Positions 1 to 11,008 of a stretch of DNA of 64,000 nt are shown piece by piece. Made by a program: the position numbers and the translations under genes. This DNA comes from Rhabdophis nuchalis (taxonomy: Eukaryota > Chordata > Lepidosauria > Squamata > Natricidae): NCBI GenBank assembly GCA_039707465.1, contig CM077643.1:334148919-334212918 (forward strand), given 5' to 3'. The notes beneath the pieces are model-generated. The model searched no databases. It had not been told where the DNA came from and was given only the letters and a program-made list of their open reading frames with translations. Each line of letters begins with the position of its first letter. Positions within the stretch are counted from its first letter, which is position 1.

Positions 1-978
1 TTCATCTCCCATCATCCACTGCATGTTGGTCATTTATATGCACAGCTCAAGGAAGCCTATGTAACTCTCTAGGCTTGTTTCCTAATGAGGTTCCCACAGA
101 CATGCAGATTTCTTGCACTCATATTCTCAAATGTGACTCAGATTACTCTCTGCAAGGTCATTCGACACTGATCCTGCTTGTTTGTTTTGTTTAATCAACA
201 TGCATCTTATGGTTTCATATTGGCTTGACAGTGATTTAACCACCGTATATTAAAACAAAGGCAGTCTCCTTGGCCTGGAGTTGTCTGCCTTCAACTTTGA
301 TTGTGGTGTTAGCCAACCAGTTAGGATAAAGAAGCTTTCACTCAATATCCTGTCATGTTTCTCTGAAGTGTATTGAAGTGGCTCAGAACCAGCCTTTCTA
401 CCCTCCAGTCCCTCCCCAAAAGTTTCACTGCGAGTTCAGGGGAGCAGAAAGGCTCTTTGAACTGAGACTGCTTTGAAAAAGTACCTCCTAAGAAAAGGGG
501 TGGGAGGGAGCCCTAAGCAAAGTGGCTTAATGGCTGTTTATTATGCGGGTGGTTGGGTGGGCACAGAGTCGCCAAAAGACGTCTGGCAGCTGACCTTGTG
601 AGTTAATAACCATCTGTGTCTCCTTTGCAAAGATCAAAGGAGCCTCATCTGTCACCAGATGTCACACACAGTGATTTACTTTTTCCTGCCTAATGCCCTA
701 ACTGGTATTAATGATTTATCATTTTGGGAGGGTGATTAATTCTATCGTTCTCTTTAGATAGATTAGCATTCCCCAGTCAGGTTTCCTCCAGATGCACTGA
801 ACTACAGCTCCTGTCATTAACCCCAGCCAACACATCTGTAATGGCTAAAGATGATCGGAATTAGAATCCAACGAATATGGAGAGAACCGAGCAGAGCTGT
901 TCTGGTATTGTGGTTCAGGATTGCAGCTGGGATCAGGAAAATCCAGATTTGTCAGCCATCAAAACTCCTTTCTTAGGT
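1..978. other. Unique intergenic DNA, no feature seen
   Basis: AT-rich non-repetitive sequence. I see no coding exon, RNA gene or recognisable repeat. Confidence 0.5.
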
Positions 979-1113
979 CAGGGGTCTCCAACCTTTGCAA
1001 CTTTAAGTCTGAAGGACTTCAGCTCCCAGAATTCTCCAGCCAGCTTTGCTGGCTGGAGAAGTCTGGGAGCTGAAGTCCTTCAGACTTAAAGTTGCAAAGG
1101 TTGGAGACCCCTG
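979..1113. mobile_element. Palindromic hAT-type MITE (CAGGGGTCTCC family)
   Basis: A 135-bp near-perfect hairpin with terminal inverted repeats starting CAGGGGTCTCCAACC. It is flanked by an 8-bp target duplication with one difference (TCTTAGGT left, CCTTAGGT right). Length, CAGGGG termini and 8-bp duplication fit a non-autonomous hAT element. Related copies lie at 11907, 17129, 46603, 59631 and 59891. It has no coding capacity; the 70-codon frame crossing it is incidental. Confidence 0.85.
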
Positions 1114-1121
1114 CCTTAGGT

Positions 1122-1798
1122 GATTGTAGGTTTGTCACTGTCACTCAGTTCAGAGTAGTTTAGAAGGTTGCTGTTGGAGGGAAATTTGAATCATATGCTG
1201 TCCACTCAGAGGAAAGAAGAGATATAAGCTAATGAATACACTAATGAATGGAGACTACTGATAGGTCAGTTTCTATCTCAACCTTACTGACACTACAGAA
1301 GTAGTGGCCATTCTCCATTAATCTGACATATGTATTGCTTATGAAACTGGACTGTATGGATTGTAAGTGGTTTTTCCTTCATCTCTGTCCTCAAATAAAG
1401 AAAGGTCAAAATTTCTTTCCATGAGTAGAAAATGCATTTGAAGAAGCTGTTTTGCCTATCTTCAGGTAAAGTAGAGACTGTCACAGACAGTTGGAAATAA
1501 AAAGCGACTGGAAAAGCACCTAGGGCACTTAGGTGTTAAAGCATCATTGTGTCAGTACTATCTTCCTCTTTCTCCCCAGCCTCTTCCTAATTTTAATTCT
1601 AAGTCTAGTGGCTTTGTTCCCATTGTTCCATATGGCAGCATTACAAAGACAATGAGTCACCCACAACTGTAATTTTCTCTGTCACTTAGAATAAATAGAC
1701 ATCAACATATACAGTAGTCACAGAAGAACAAGTAAAATGTTTCTCTAGAAAGTACCATGAGTTGATACCGTGGAGTTGATACCATGGAGTCCAATATG
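1122..1798. other. Unique intergenic DNA
   Basis: No gene or repeat recognised. A 15-bp tandem duplication (GAGTTGATACC unit) lies near 1758-1785. Confidence 0.45.
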
Positions 1799-1835
1799 AA
1801 TAATCTGAGCAGAAACAACCTCTGCTCAGATTATT
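1799..1835. repeat. Perfect 15-bp inverted repeat (short hairpin)
   Basis: Arms 1799-1813 and 1821-1835 are exact reverse complements separated by a 7-base loop. It lies just before a CR1 3'-UTR fragment and matches no MITE family in the window. Origin unknown. Confidence 0.8.
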
Positions 1836-1845
1836 AACTTTTGCA

Positions 1846-1923
1846 TTTTATTAACCGCTCCCTCTCCCCACAGGGACCCGGGGCGGTGCACAGGAGAAAC
1901 TAAAAAAAAAAAAAATAATAATC
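1846..1923 (-). mobile_element. CR1/L3-type LINE 3'-UTR fragment
   Basis: Contains the antisense of the conserved terminal motif found in the longer CR1/L3 copies here (CACCGCCC...GGGGAGA...GCGGT...ATAAA). It is heavily 5'-truncated and carries no coding sequence. An A-rich/AAT tract follows. Confidence 0.75.
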
Positions 1924-1931
1924 ATAAAGAG

Positions 1932-2208
1932 CAGTGGTGGGATTAAATTTTTTTTACTACCAGTTCTGTGGGCTGGCTTGGTGGGCATGGCATGGCATGG
2001 TGAGCGTGGCAGGGGAAGAATATTGTAAAATTTCCATTCCCACCCCACTCCAGGTGAAGGTTACTGCAAAATCCCCATTTCCTCCCAATCAGCTGGGATT
2101 TAGGAGATGGGGGTGGGGAGAGGTAGTATTTACCAGTTCTCTGAACTACTCAAAATTTCTGCTCTCGGTTCTCCAGAACTGGTCAGAACCTGCTGAATAC
2201 TACCTCTG
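1932..2208. mobile_element. hAT-type MITE (CAGTGGTGGG family), 277 bp
   Basis: Starts CAGTGGTGGGATT and ends ATACTACCTCTG, with a perfect 8-bp target duplication ATAAAGAG on both sides. Internally it matches the copy at 24853-25120 (ACCGGTTCTC-like blocks). No ORF of significance. Confidence 0.85.
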
Positions 2209-2360
2209 ATAAAGAGGCCTATGCTGAAAACCCAAGCTTACATAGCATCCCCCAAAATATTCTTTGGTAGCCCCAATCTCCCCAGCAGGACGCCATCAAA
2301 TTTCTGTGGATGAAACACTGGTAAGATTTCTCACCATTTTTTGATTCAGAGAAGCTAGTC

Positions 2361-3025
2361 CAGGTAATCCTCGACATATGGTCACAACTGAATCGAAAAT
2401 TTCCATTATTAAGCAAGGTGGTTGTTAAGTGAGGTTTGTTCCATTTTATGATATTTTTGCCACAGTTGTTAAGCAAATCACTGCAGTTGCTAAATGAATC
2501 ATGCGGTCATTAAGCAAATCTGGCTTCCTTCATTGTTCTACTTCCTGGGAGCCAGCTGGTACAGTCATATATGGTGATCACATGGCCCTTGGACAATACA
2601 ATACAATACAATAAAATAGTAGAGTTGGAAGGGACCTTGGAGGTCATCTATAGTCCAACCCCTGCCTAGGCAGGAAGCCCTATACCATTTCAGACAAATG
2701 GCTATCCAACAGAATAGTTTGACTCCCTCTTCTTTGTGGCAACCTCTGAGATATCGGAACACTGCTATCATGTCTCCCCTGGTCCTTTTCATTAAACAAG
2801 ACATACCCAGTTCCTGCAACCGTTCCTCATATGTTTTAGCCTCCAGTCCCCAGTCTCCAGTGCAACTGTCATAAATACATGTCAGTTGTCAAGTTCCCAG
2901 ATTTTGCTCATATAACTATGCAACAGTTGTAGGTGTGAAAAACAGTCCTATAAGTCCCTTTTTTCACTTTTGCCATTGTAACTTTGAATGGTCTGTATAT
3001 GAATGGTCGTAAGTCAAGCACCCCC
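2361..3025 (+). mobile_element. Tc1/mariner-like non-autonomous repeat, split by a CR1
   Basis: The left part (2361-2593) begins with a variant of the terminal block GTAATCCTCGACATATGGTC. The right part (2854-3025) ends with the inverse GGTCGTAAGTCAAGC. Internal repeats of the type GTTGTTAAG are characteristic. A minus-strand CR1 fragment sits at 2594-2853. Other pieces of the family occur at 10340, 18729/19250 and inside the MITE at 12755. The superfamily is inferred from the terminal structure only. Confidence 0.6.
2594..2853 (-). mobile_element. CR1 LINE 3' fragment, internally deleted
   Basis: Antisense CR1 3' end with an (ACAAT)n tail and the hallmark GTTGGAAGGGACCTTGGAGG block. Compared with the neighbour at 3155-3517 it lacks about 185 bp between the GGCTATCCAAC and GAATAGTTTGACTCC blocks. 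It interrupts the Tc1-like repeat at 2361-3025. Confidence 0.85.
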
Positions 3026-3154
3026 TATAGATGTGTTTTTATTTACATTTAAACAGGGACACCTCCAAGGGTGAAGTAGAAAAGCAAATATGATAGCCTT
3101 GATTGCACAATTTAAGCCCTGTTGCATTTTAAAAGGCAACACATGAAAACCAAG

Positions 3155-3517
3155 GGTACAATACAATACAATACAATAGCAGAGTTGGAAGGGACCTTGT
3201 AGGTCTTCTAGTCCAACCCCCTGCATGGGCAGGAACCTTATACCATTTCAGACAAATGGCTATCTAACATCTTCTTAAAGACTTCCAGAGTTGGGGCATT
3301 CACAACTTCTGGAGGCAAGCTGTTCCAGAGGTTAATTGTCCTAACTGTCAGGAAATTTCTCCTCAGTTCTAAGTTGCTTCTCTCCTTGATTAGTTTCCAC
3401 CCATTGCTTCTTGTTCTGCCCTCAGGTGCCTTGGAGAATAGTTTGACTCCCTCTTCTTTGTGGCACCCTCTGAGATATCGGAACACTGCTATCATGTCTC
3501 CCCTGGTCCTTCTCCCC
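3155..3517 (-). mobile_element. CR1 LINE ORF2 C-terminus and 3' tail
   Basis: Antisense CR1 with an (ACAAT)n tail at 3159-3178. The minus-strand frame encodes the conserved CR1 ORF2 C-terminus: NLELRRNFLTVRTINLWNSL, then LPPEVVNAPTLEVFKKMLD. It is 5'-truncated and contains no endonuclease or catalytic RT motifs. It is a dead copy typical of amniote CR1. Confidence 0.9.
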
Positions 3518-5149
3518 TGGTAGAGCTTCAAGCATATGGTTGTGACTTCATGATTACTTTTTAGAACCGTCCTTGCAGAAGACTTGGCTTAGGAAGACCC
3601 ATAGCCCTGAATTTTTTCCCCACCCTCTGAAGCACTGGTTGGCTCAAAAGTTGAGTATCTCTGTTTATTGCGGATATCAACACCTTTTCTGTACAGTCTC
3701 CTCCTGGGAGCTGTGGCCTATTTATGTGGCACACAGCCAAAGACCGAGACCAAGGTACCTTCTGCATCTCTCCAGGTTTCTCATTCCGGTTAAAGTGGCT
3801 CCCTGAAAAAACACAATCCTAAATCAGAATGTATGTTTCTTTATTCCAGCTTGTAGCCATAGCCTTTTAAATGCAGCTCCTGAAACAGTCAATGCATGCA
3901 ACATAGTAAGCCAAGTTATATTGTTTGGACTGAATTTCACCTTCAACAAAAGTTCTTCTTTTTGGAAACATCTGGTGTTCAGGGCTCAAGCAACTCTCAC
4001 AAATATGTTATTTCAGCTTCCTCCCCCCCCCCCCTTTGATCCAATCTTGCCAGTGTGCAGTTACCCAAGATGCTTGCCATATTCCAAACCAATGTGTTCT
4101 GATTTCATGTGGCTGTTATGTGATCAGATCAACTATGCTGTGCAGCGCTTTGAAAACATCTATGGCATGCTCAGCCCCTCATTCCCTTTCCCTTGACCTG
4201 CCCTTTGTGGGGAGTATGGAATGTAAAACATTTTTGTGGGTCTTCCCAACTTTGTACTTTGTTTAAACTCTCGCTCTCTCTTTTCTCTCTCCCATCCCTT
4301 TTACTCATTTTCCTGTTCTAAGCCAGAAGACTGGCATTTCCCTTAACATAAAGCTAGCAACCTTTGAAAAGCATGCAATAATTTGCTGGTGTAAATAAAA
4401 GCAGATATTTTGATGCTCAAAGGAGAATTATTTCTTAATACAGAGGTGGTTGGTTTCTTAATATGCATACATTTCCACAAATTAAGATAAAAGAAAAGAG
4501 TAGGTTATTTAAGTTTGTTTGAATAGTAAATGAACAGGCATCCTTCTTCAGTTATCCTCATATGCCTTATAAGGATCTGTGTCCACAGAATCATCTTGAA
4601 AGGGTAAGAGATAACCTACGAAGGGCACTATTTATATATGCATTATATCACATAGTAGCTAAAGTGTACAATGGAAAGGTATCTATGCTTCTTTTGCCAC
4701 TAGGATTATTTTACTGGATAGGTACAAAGGTTGATTTATTCCTGAGAGTCACCCCACTCTGGTGATATTTGCACAGACATCTAAATTGCATAATACTTTA
4801 TGATACCAAACAAGCAGGACACCTATTTTTGAGTACTGCATTTCATTTAGGAAAACTTATATCACATATTCATAAAGCTTGTGATATATGCAAATGGAAA
4901 ATGCATGAGATGGGAGAGGTTTACTATATCTTCTCCAAATACAGGCAAAAATACTTAGAAATTAACTTTATAAACTAACAATGATTGTTGCAGTCCACAT
5001 TAATTACTATAATTGGACAGTGGAAGGTGATTCTTTTATTTTTAATATATTAGATGTGGGAGGGAAAAATAGAACATGAATTCATTCACCATTCATGGAT
5101 GATCAGAATACCAATTACAAGCTGGGGATATACGACCTTGTAGATGATC
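3518..5149. other. Intergenic DNA, no recognised gene
   Basis: Mostly unique AT-rich DNA with a poly-C run near 4023-4034 and a pyrimidine tract near 4268-4300. Short frames here show no convincing domain. Confidence 0.4.
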
Positions 5150-5830
5150 CTCACTCTGTCAAGGACTCATCTCAAAGGATCTAAGCCCCAGAGCTCACTG
5201 TAACAGCATTGCCAAAAAGGCATTAAGAGTTGTTAACCTAATTTTGCAAAGCTTCTTCTCCGGTAACATTGTACTGCTAACTAGGGAATACAAAACCTTT
5301 GCCAGACCAATTATCGAATACAGCTCATCTGCCTGGAATCCACACTGTTTATCGGACATTAATACAATTGAGCAGGTCCAAAAGTATTTCACAAGAAGAG
5401 TACTCCACTCCCTTACGCCACGAGGCTTGAAATTTTTGGCTTGGACAACCTGGAACTACGTCACCTACCTAAGCATAGTACATAAAATTGTCTGCTACAA
5501 TATCCTACCTGTCAACGACTACTTCAGCTTCAACCTCAATGATACATGTGCAAACAATAGATACAAACTCAAGGTAAATCGCTCCAAACTCGATTGCAGA
5601 AAATACAACTGCAGCAACAGAGTGGACAAAGCCTGGAATGCTCTACCTGACTCCATTGTTACATCCTCGAAGCCTCACAGCTTCAGTCATAAACTGTCTA
5701 CTGTGGACCTCACCCCATTCCTACTAAGAGGTTCATGAAAGGGGTGTGCATAAGCGCACCAGTGTGCCGACGTCCCTGTCCTACTGTCTGAAAAATTAAA
5801 ACTTTTAAAAATTAAAACTCTTTCATTCAT
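5150..5830 (+). mobile_element. Non-LTR retrotransposon 3' end (same family as 22965-23520)
   Basis: Sense-strand LINE 3' fragment. The coding part includes the post-RT region found in jockey/CR1/L2-group elements. The 3' part after the stop at 5738 shares CGCACCAGTGTGCCGACGTC-like sequence with the antisense copy near 23.1 kb. 5'-truncated, with no catalytic RT motifs. Confidence 0.7.
5244..5738 (+). pseudogene. LINE ORF2 C-terminal remnant
   Basis: A 164-codon frame from the region downstream of the RT palm in non-LTR retrotransposons. It contains ARPIIEYSSSAWNPH (the usual RPxxEYxSxxWxP motif), a KIVCYNILPVNDYF block, then NNRYKLKVNRSKLDCRKYNC and KAWNALPDSIV. The methionine is only the first ATG after truncation; homologous codons can be traced further upstream in other frames, so frameshifts are present. 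A close relative lies on the minus strand at 22933-23409. No catalytic residues remain, so it cannot encode an active protein. Clade (L2, Rex-like or other CR1-group) is not settled. Confidence 0.7.
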
Positions 5831-5924
5831 GTACATTTGATGAATTTTTATAAGGTGGGATCTCTTTTTCTGCTTATTAATTTGTTTATCAATCTATCCA
5901 GAAATGAGAGGGGATTGTTATATG

Positions 5925-6375
5925 CGAGACCTAGTTATATGCGAGACTGTCTCCTGCCCCATACATCCCTTCGTCCGCTCCGCTCCCACAGAGAGGGCCT
6001 TCCCAGGGTGCCGTCGGCCGGGCAATGCCGGTTGGCGACATTCAGGGGAAGGGCCTTCTCTGTGGCGGTCCCTACCCTTTGGAACGACTTACCCCCTGAA
6101 CTACGTACCATCTCAGACCTCCACCTCTTCTGCCAGTGTCTGAAGACACACCTTTTCCATCAAGCCGGCCTAGCGTAACCTCCCACTGTGACTGCTCCTA
6201 GATAGTTTTAATTTGGGGGATTTTAGTTGATTTTAGCACAGGGTTAGAATTTAATATGTTTTTAAATTTTGTATTTTGTAATATTTGTTGTGTTTTTTAA
6301 ATTTCCTGTGCGCCGCCCTGGGTCCTTTTGGAGAAGGTGCGGGGTATAAATCTAAATAAAATAAAAAATAAATAA
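5925..6375 (+). mobile_element. CR1/L3-type LINE 3' end, 5'-truncated
   Basis: Encodes the ORF2 C-terminus (blocks RSHREGLPRVPSAGQCRLAT, RGRAFSVAVPTLWNDLPPEL, CLKTHLFHQAGLA), then a 3' UTR with the CGCCGCCCTGGGTCC...TATAAAT motif and an A/T-rich (AAATA)n tail. Begins abruptly within the C-terminal coding region. The frame ends at 6178. Confidence 0.88.
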
Positions 6376-8857
6376 AAATTGATTCACCCTCACTTTTTAC
6401 GTTGTCTTGCCCATTTTCCCCCATCGATTTCGCAATTCCCCCTCCTCCTCTCTTTCGCAAGATCAACTGGAAAGTCCTGCTTTGATTTTCCCACTGGCAG
6501 AAGCATAATGCTTTTCCCCAGTACTATCTCACCAATGAATCCCTAATGCCACCCTTCAGAGGACATTGTTCCCTACAGTAGGAAAGCCTTATTGGCCAAA
6601 AGACAATAAGAGAACAATAGATTTCTGAGGGGAAACTGGATCAGTAGAACGAGTTGGGGCACATGCCTCATTTTATGAAACAGTCACCACAGGGATGGGA
6701 TACAAGCCCGTGCAGATCTCCCTCAAGGGAAAGCAAACAGCTGCATAGAATTTCACCCTCAGTGAGGTTATTTTCATCCCCTTCATGTGGACTGGAAGAA
6801 TCAGGGAAATGGAGGACTGTGGAACCATAAATACAATGCAGTTGTGGCATGCATTAGTTGTCCTCCCAGAAAAGCTTTAAGCTCAGTCTCCTTCCCATTA
6901 ACGGCGCTTCCTTCCATAGGGAAAATGCAGTTTTGAGGAAACTTCAAACTACAAAGGCAATTTTGGGGAAACCTGAAGTGGTGGGCAGCATTTCAGAGAG
7001 ATTTGGGGATGGAATTGGATTGATCAGATTTTGATATTGACATAAGCTGAGCCAAACCTCTAAACCAGCTATTCTTTTGAGTAGCTAAATAACAGACCCT
7101 AAACATAGACTCATCTGCTATGCCAAGAAAACTCTAGATCATTAAAGGATGAAAATACTGGCTGTGTTTCTCAGTGGCTGAGTTTGTAACCAGATGCTGG
7201 ACTGTGCTGTGAAGTTCAGCACAAAACACCAAGCATGCAAGACATATCTGACTCTTCATGTGGCCTTGGGTGATAAAGAGGACAAGTGTTTGTGATGAAA
7301 GATACCCAACGCATCTCTAGATCCTCAGCCCTTTAATCAGAAAATGGAAAGATATTGGCAACAGGGAAAGCCACCACATTTGAGCCTTTCAGTAACTCTT
7401 TTGCCTCTGGCTAGGGGAAAAGCATTTCCCCGAAAACAAACTAGCCAAAGTGTTGATTTAAACATCATGGCCATATTTCCCCCCCTATTGTCTACTGGAG
7501 CATGCAGTTGTTAGCAGAAATTCTATAAATGCAACTATAAATATAAAACCTTCGGATCAGGAGGCTCTTTGGAAACAGTTCCTGTTTATAAAGACTATTT
7601 ACAAGGAAGTAGAGGTTTGCTGACGTTCAGGATAAGTTTTGTTGTCTCAACATTTGTATGTTAAATTATTTTCTTTCTCAGTCTGCTTCCCCTTATTTTT
7701 TTCTGAGGGGAAAAAAGTATTGTGGTTCAAAAAAAATTCACTTGTTTTTTCCATTTTAGTTATGATTTATGGAAAACTAGAAAAGGGTTTCCTGGGTATA
7801 AATGCAAAAAAGAAGGAAAAAACCATAAGCAGAAATATTTGGGGGAGTTATACATGTGTGCACTCACCCCACACAGTAACTCTAATCCAGACATTCCTTT
7901 GCAAGACTAAATCAGGAAACAAACAGATGTTTATCTAAGACCCCTTACGCTTTTCATATGAATGGATTTTTTCTCCTCCACTAGTCATCCCAGTGCACTG
8001 TTCTGCCATTGGTCAGCCAATAGTTGCTTCAGAAAATTTCTCCTTTTTGAAACAGTAATTTCAGCTACTTGTAGGCCTTTTCTACCCACCATGAACAATC
8101 CAAATATAAAAAAGATATATAAATTGACAACTTCAAAAAACAAGCCTCTTAATTTTGGCAACACACATCCGGTTGTTATGATAATGCTGACAAATACTTT
8201 TTAAATTATCTCATTGGAAGGTTGTTTATCGCTTAATGTCCTTCTATCCCAAGGACATTAATTCACTTTCCAAAAGTTTGTAGACTCATCAGATATTGCC
8301 ACTCTTTTGTCTTCTAGTGTCCACTTTTCTGATGTTTCTTCTGCTGAAGATGTTGGCACTTTTCCAGGCATAATAGCCAATCCTCAGAAACACAGAGCTT
8401 CCGTTGTAATGCTTATCTTATACAGAAATTCAATACATGTTTTAGATGAACTACTTATCCTTAGCTTTAGTTTCCTTTCTGCCATAGAGAAGATCACTAT
8501 AGATGTGTCTCCAAATGTCATAATATATAAGAACTAGCATGCCTTTGGGTGGGATGAAAAGCAGCAGATTGATACATTGCTATGGTGTTGGTCTTTATTT
8601 CGTTATGAAAATCAAGGGAGATTTCCACAGAGTTCCCAGGTGACCTCCTGTCCAAATGCTGGCTAGATTTAGGGCTTCTCTAGTTCAGCAAGGTTGTTGT
8701 ATCATCTTCCTTGGCTATAGGTATAATACTTTACCCCAGTTCAAGACATCCTAAGCAGCAATCCAGAAAAGAATGATCCATGACATTCAGAAAAATATAA
8801 CACTGTTCAATATGGGTCAGTCATCTGATACAGGATAAAGAAACATAATCTATCTCT
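6376..8857. other. Unique intergenic DNA
   Basis: About 2.5 kb of non-repetitive sequence. I see no exon with splice signals and codon continuity, no RNA gene and no recognisable repeat. Confidence 0.4.
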
Positions 8858-9530
8858 ACATGGGGCTTCCCTTGAGGTGCACCCGGAGGCTCCAGCTAGT
8901 TCAGAATGCGGCTGCGCGGGGGATTTGGGGGGCCTCTAGATGCTCCCATGTAACACCTCTCCTGCGCGAGCTGCACTGGCTGCCTGTGGCTTTCCGGGTG
9001 TGCTTCAAGGTGCTAGTAACAACCTTTAAAGCCCTCCATGGCAAGGGACCTGGCTCCATGGCAAGGGACCATGGCAAGGGACCTGGGTATTTGCAAGACC
9101 GCCTCCTACCAAATACCTCCCTCCAACCAGTCCGCTCCCACAGAGAGGGCCTCCTCAGGGTGCCGTCAGCCAGTCAATGTCGGCTGGCGACCCCTAGGGG
9201 GAGGGCCTTCTCTGTGGAAGCTCCGGCCCTCTGGAATGACCTACCCCCTGACCTTCGCACAGCCGTGGACCTGCGTCTTTTCCGCCAAGCCCTGAAAACC
9301 CATCTATTTCGTGCGGCTGGCCTGGCATAGTTTTAATTTGTTTTTACTAGGGGCTTTAGAGGGTATTTTAGAACAGGCCTGTGTTTAATTTATTTTTAGT
9401 ATAGTTTTAGTATAGTTACTGTATCAGATGTTTTATTGTTTGTTTTTATTATCGCCTGTTCACCGCCCTGAGTCCCGTAAGGGAGAAAGGGCGGTATATA
9501 AATCCGAATAAATAAATAAATAAATAAATA
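8858..9530 (+). mobile_element. CR1/L3-type LINE 3' end with (AATA)n tail
   Basis: Sense-strand 5'-truncated copy. The 156-codon frame 8860-9330 carries MGLPLRCTRRLQLVQNAAAR, LLRELHWLPVAFRVCFKVLV and ALWNDLPPDLRT, followed by a 3' UTR with the ACCGCCCTGAGTCCC...GGCGGTATATAAAT terminal block and an AATA tetranucleotide tail (9506-9530). A local triplication of the CATGGCAAGGGACC unit (about 9038-9087) inserts extra residues, a young slippage event within the copy. Confidence 0.92.
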
Positions 9531-10339
9531 TCTCTGCATAACTACGAAGTAGGCATAAACATTTAACAGATGGTATGAACTTTGTTAACCTGCAAGAGTA
9601 AGAATTACACCAAATTCTTCATATGTCAAGAAGGTCTGTGGTGATTGGATTAGCCCCCCTCTGGTTTTGTTTGGCCCTGCCCATTTCACAGGGTTAAGGT
9701 TCCCCTGAAAGCAGTCAGTGTTCATAAAGTGTTCTTCAACACAGAAGCTCAGCACATTAACACCACACAAAAATATACCATGTGCTCCGTCTGGCAAACT
9801 TTACCAGATGAGCTGGAATGCAATCTGGAAACGTTTACAGGCTTTTTGAGATGGAAATGCCAACCGCTATATTTCACTCAAAAGGAGATTTGAAATATGT
9901 TGGTAAAATGTATAGATTATATTGTACATGGAACTAAATTAAGGCCTCTCCACTAACATCAAATGAAACCAGCAGAGCTGGGAGTCTAACTCTTGTGGAC
10001 TGGGGTCGAACTCACTTGTTCTTTTTTTTAAGCATATGAATGGAAGGCACTTCTAGCCACTAACACAGAAATGCGCAGGCCTCTCAAGAAATTGACAGAT
10101 TTATCAACCCTAAATATCTGTGGTCCAGCAAGGTTTTCGTCAGATGTATCTCTGTATCTCTATGTATCATTTAGTCAGACCATGTCCACAATCGATGATG
10201 CATAGCTAATTTTATTACGTTGATTTTATCTGAACAAATGTACAGCTGCCCATTGAGGATTTTGCATTTTGATTTAAACCTAGTCACTTCATAGCTCCTT
10301 TATTTATCAGTATATAGAAAGATACACATTGGGGGGAAA
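9531..10339. other. Unique intergenic DNA
   Basis: No gene or repeat recognised. Confidence 0.4.
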
Positions 10340-10392
10340 TATAACTTCAAACAGTCACTAAATTAACTGTTGTAAGTTAAGAACTACTTGCA
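10340..10392 (+). mobile_element. Fragment of the Tc1-like repeat
   Basis: Right-end fragment of the family at 2361-3025, recognisable from CAGTCACTAAATTAACTGTTG and GTAAGTTAAGAACTAC. Confidence 0.6.
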
Positions 10393-10715
10393 GCTCCCAC
10401 AACAAGGCTGATCGGGATAATTAGTTTAACCCAGGGGTGTCAAGCTCAAGGCCTGTGGGACAGATTCGGCCCATGGGGTGCTTAGATCTGGCTTGTGGGG
10501 CTGTCCTGGGAACAGTGAAGGACTAGCCCACAGTGCCCCTGCCAATAAAAATGGTGCTCTGGAGGGCTCCTGAGCTTTGCACCGTTTTCACTGTCAGAAG
10601 GTTGCAGGAGGCCTTTGCAATGCCGTCTTAACGCATAGGCCCGTTGGGCATTTGCCCGGGGGCCCACGATCATAGGGGGCCCCCGGGCAAATGATTCTGC
10701 CTCTTCGCCACCCAC

Positions 10716-10880
10716 CTGGCTGCTGCTTTCGGCGGGCAGGTTCCTCAGCAGAATCTTGCGCCTGTTGCTCAGCTCCCGCCTTGTGCTCTGCAGCCGGCGG
10801 GCGATCTCCTCCGGGGAGAGAGCACGGGGCTCCCCGCCCGCCCCCAGGTCAGGCTCTCCGGACCCCACCAATGCCGCCAT
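10716..10880 (-). pseudogene. RAVER2: Captured RAVER2-like first coding exon
   Basis: An uninterrupted 55-codon minus-strand frame starts at the ATG in GGCAAGATGGCGGC, a typical vertebrate start context. Residues 23-34 (PEEIARRLQSTR) and 36-49 (ELSNRRKILLRNLP) match the N-terminus of the RAVER proteins just before and into their first RNA-recognition motif. As I recall the family, RAVER2 (ELSNRRKIL followed by an NLP motif) is closer than RAVER1. The exon ends at codon 55 (CAG) followed directly by a GTGGGT splice donor (GT at 10715-10714), after which similarity stops. RAVER proteins are PTB-binding splicing cofactors, but this copy holds only one exon and sits between transposon ends, so it is a captured fragment and not the gene. 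No stop or frameshift is present, implying recent capture. Confidence 0.72.
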
Positions 10881-11008
10881 CTTGCCGGCCCAGAGGCGAA
10901 CACGTTCTCCCTCCGCCAGGGCAGGGGAAGCTGGTGGGCGGGAGGGGAGCCAGGGCAGGCTGGTCGGAGCGGGAGGAGCAAGGAAAGCTCCGCAGCTGGC
11001 GGCGGCGG
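10881..11008 (-). promoter_or_regulatory. Captured 5'UTR/CpG promoter segment of the RAVER2-like exon
   Basis: Upstream of the minus-strand ATG is about 130 bp of GC-rich, CpG-containing DNA with no TATA box, typical of a housekeeping core promoter and 5' UTR. The AAGATGGCGGC at the start codon resembles a YY1-type downstream promoter element. It stops at the internal MITE terminus at 11009. Whether it still has promoter activity is unknown. Confidence 0.5.

Noticed and set aside
4562..4978. Two plus-strand frames with a CDICKWKMHEMGEVYYIF block faintly like an L1 ORF2 zinc-knuckle end
   Set aside because: Similarity is too weak and no neighbouring L1 sequence or tail supports it.
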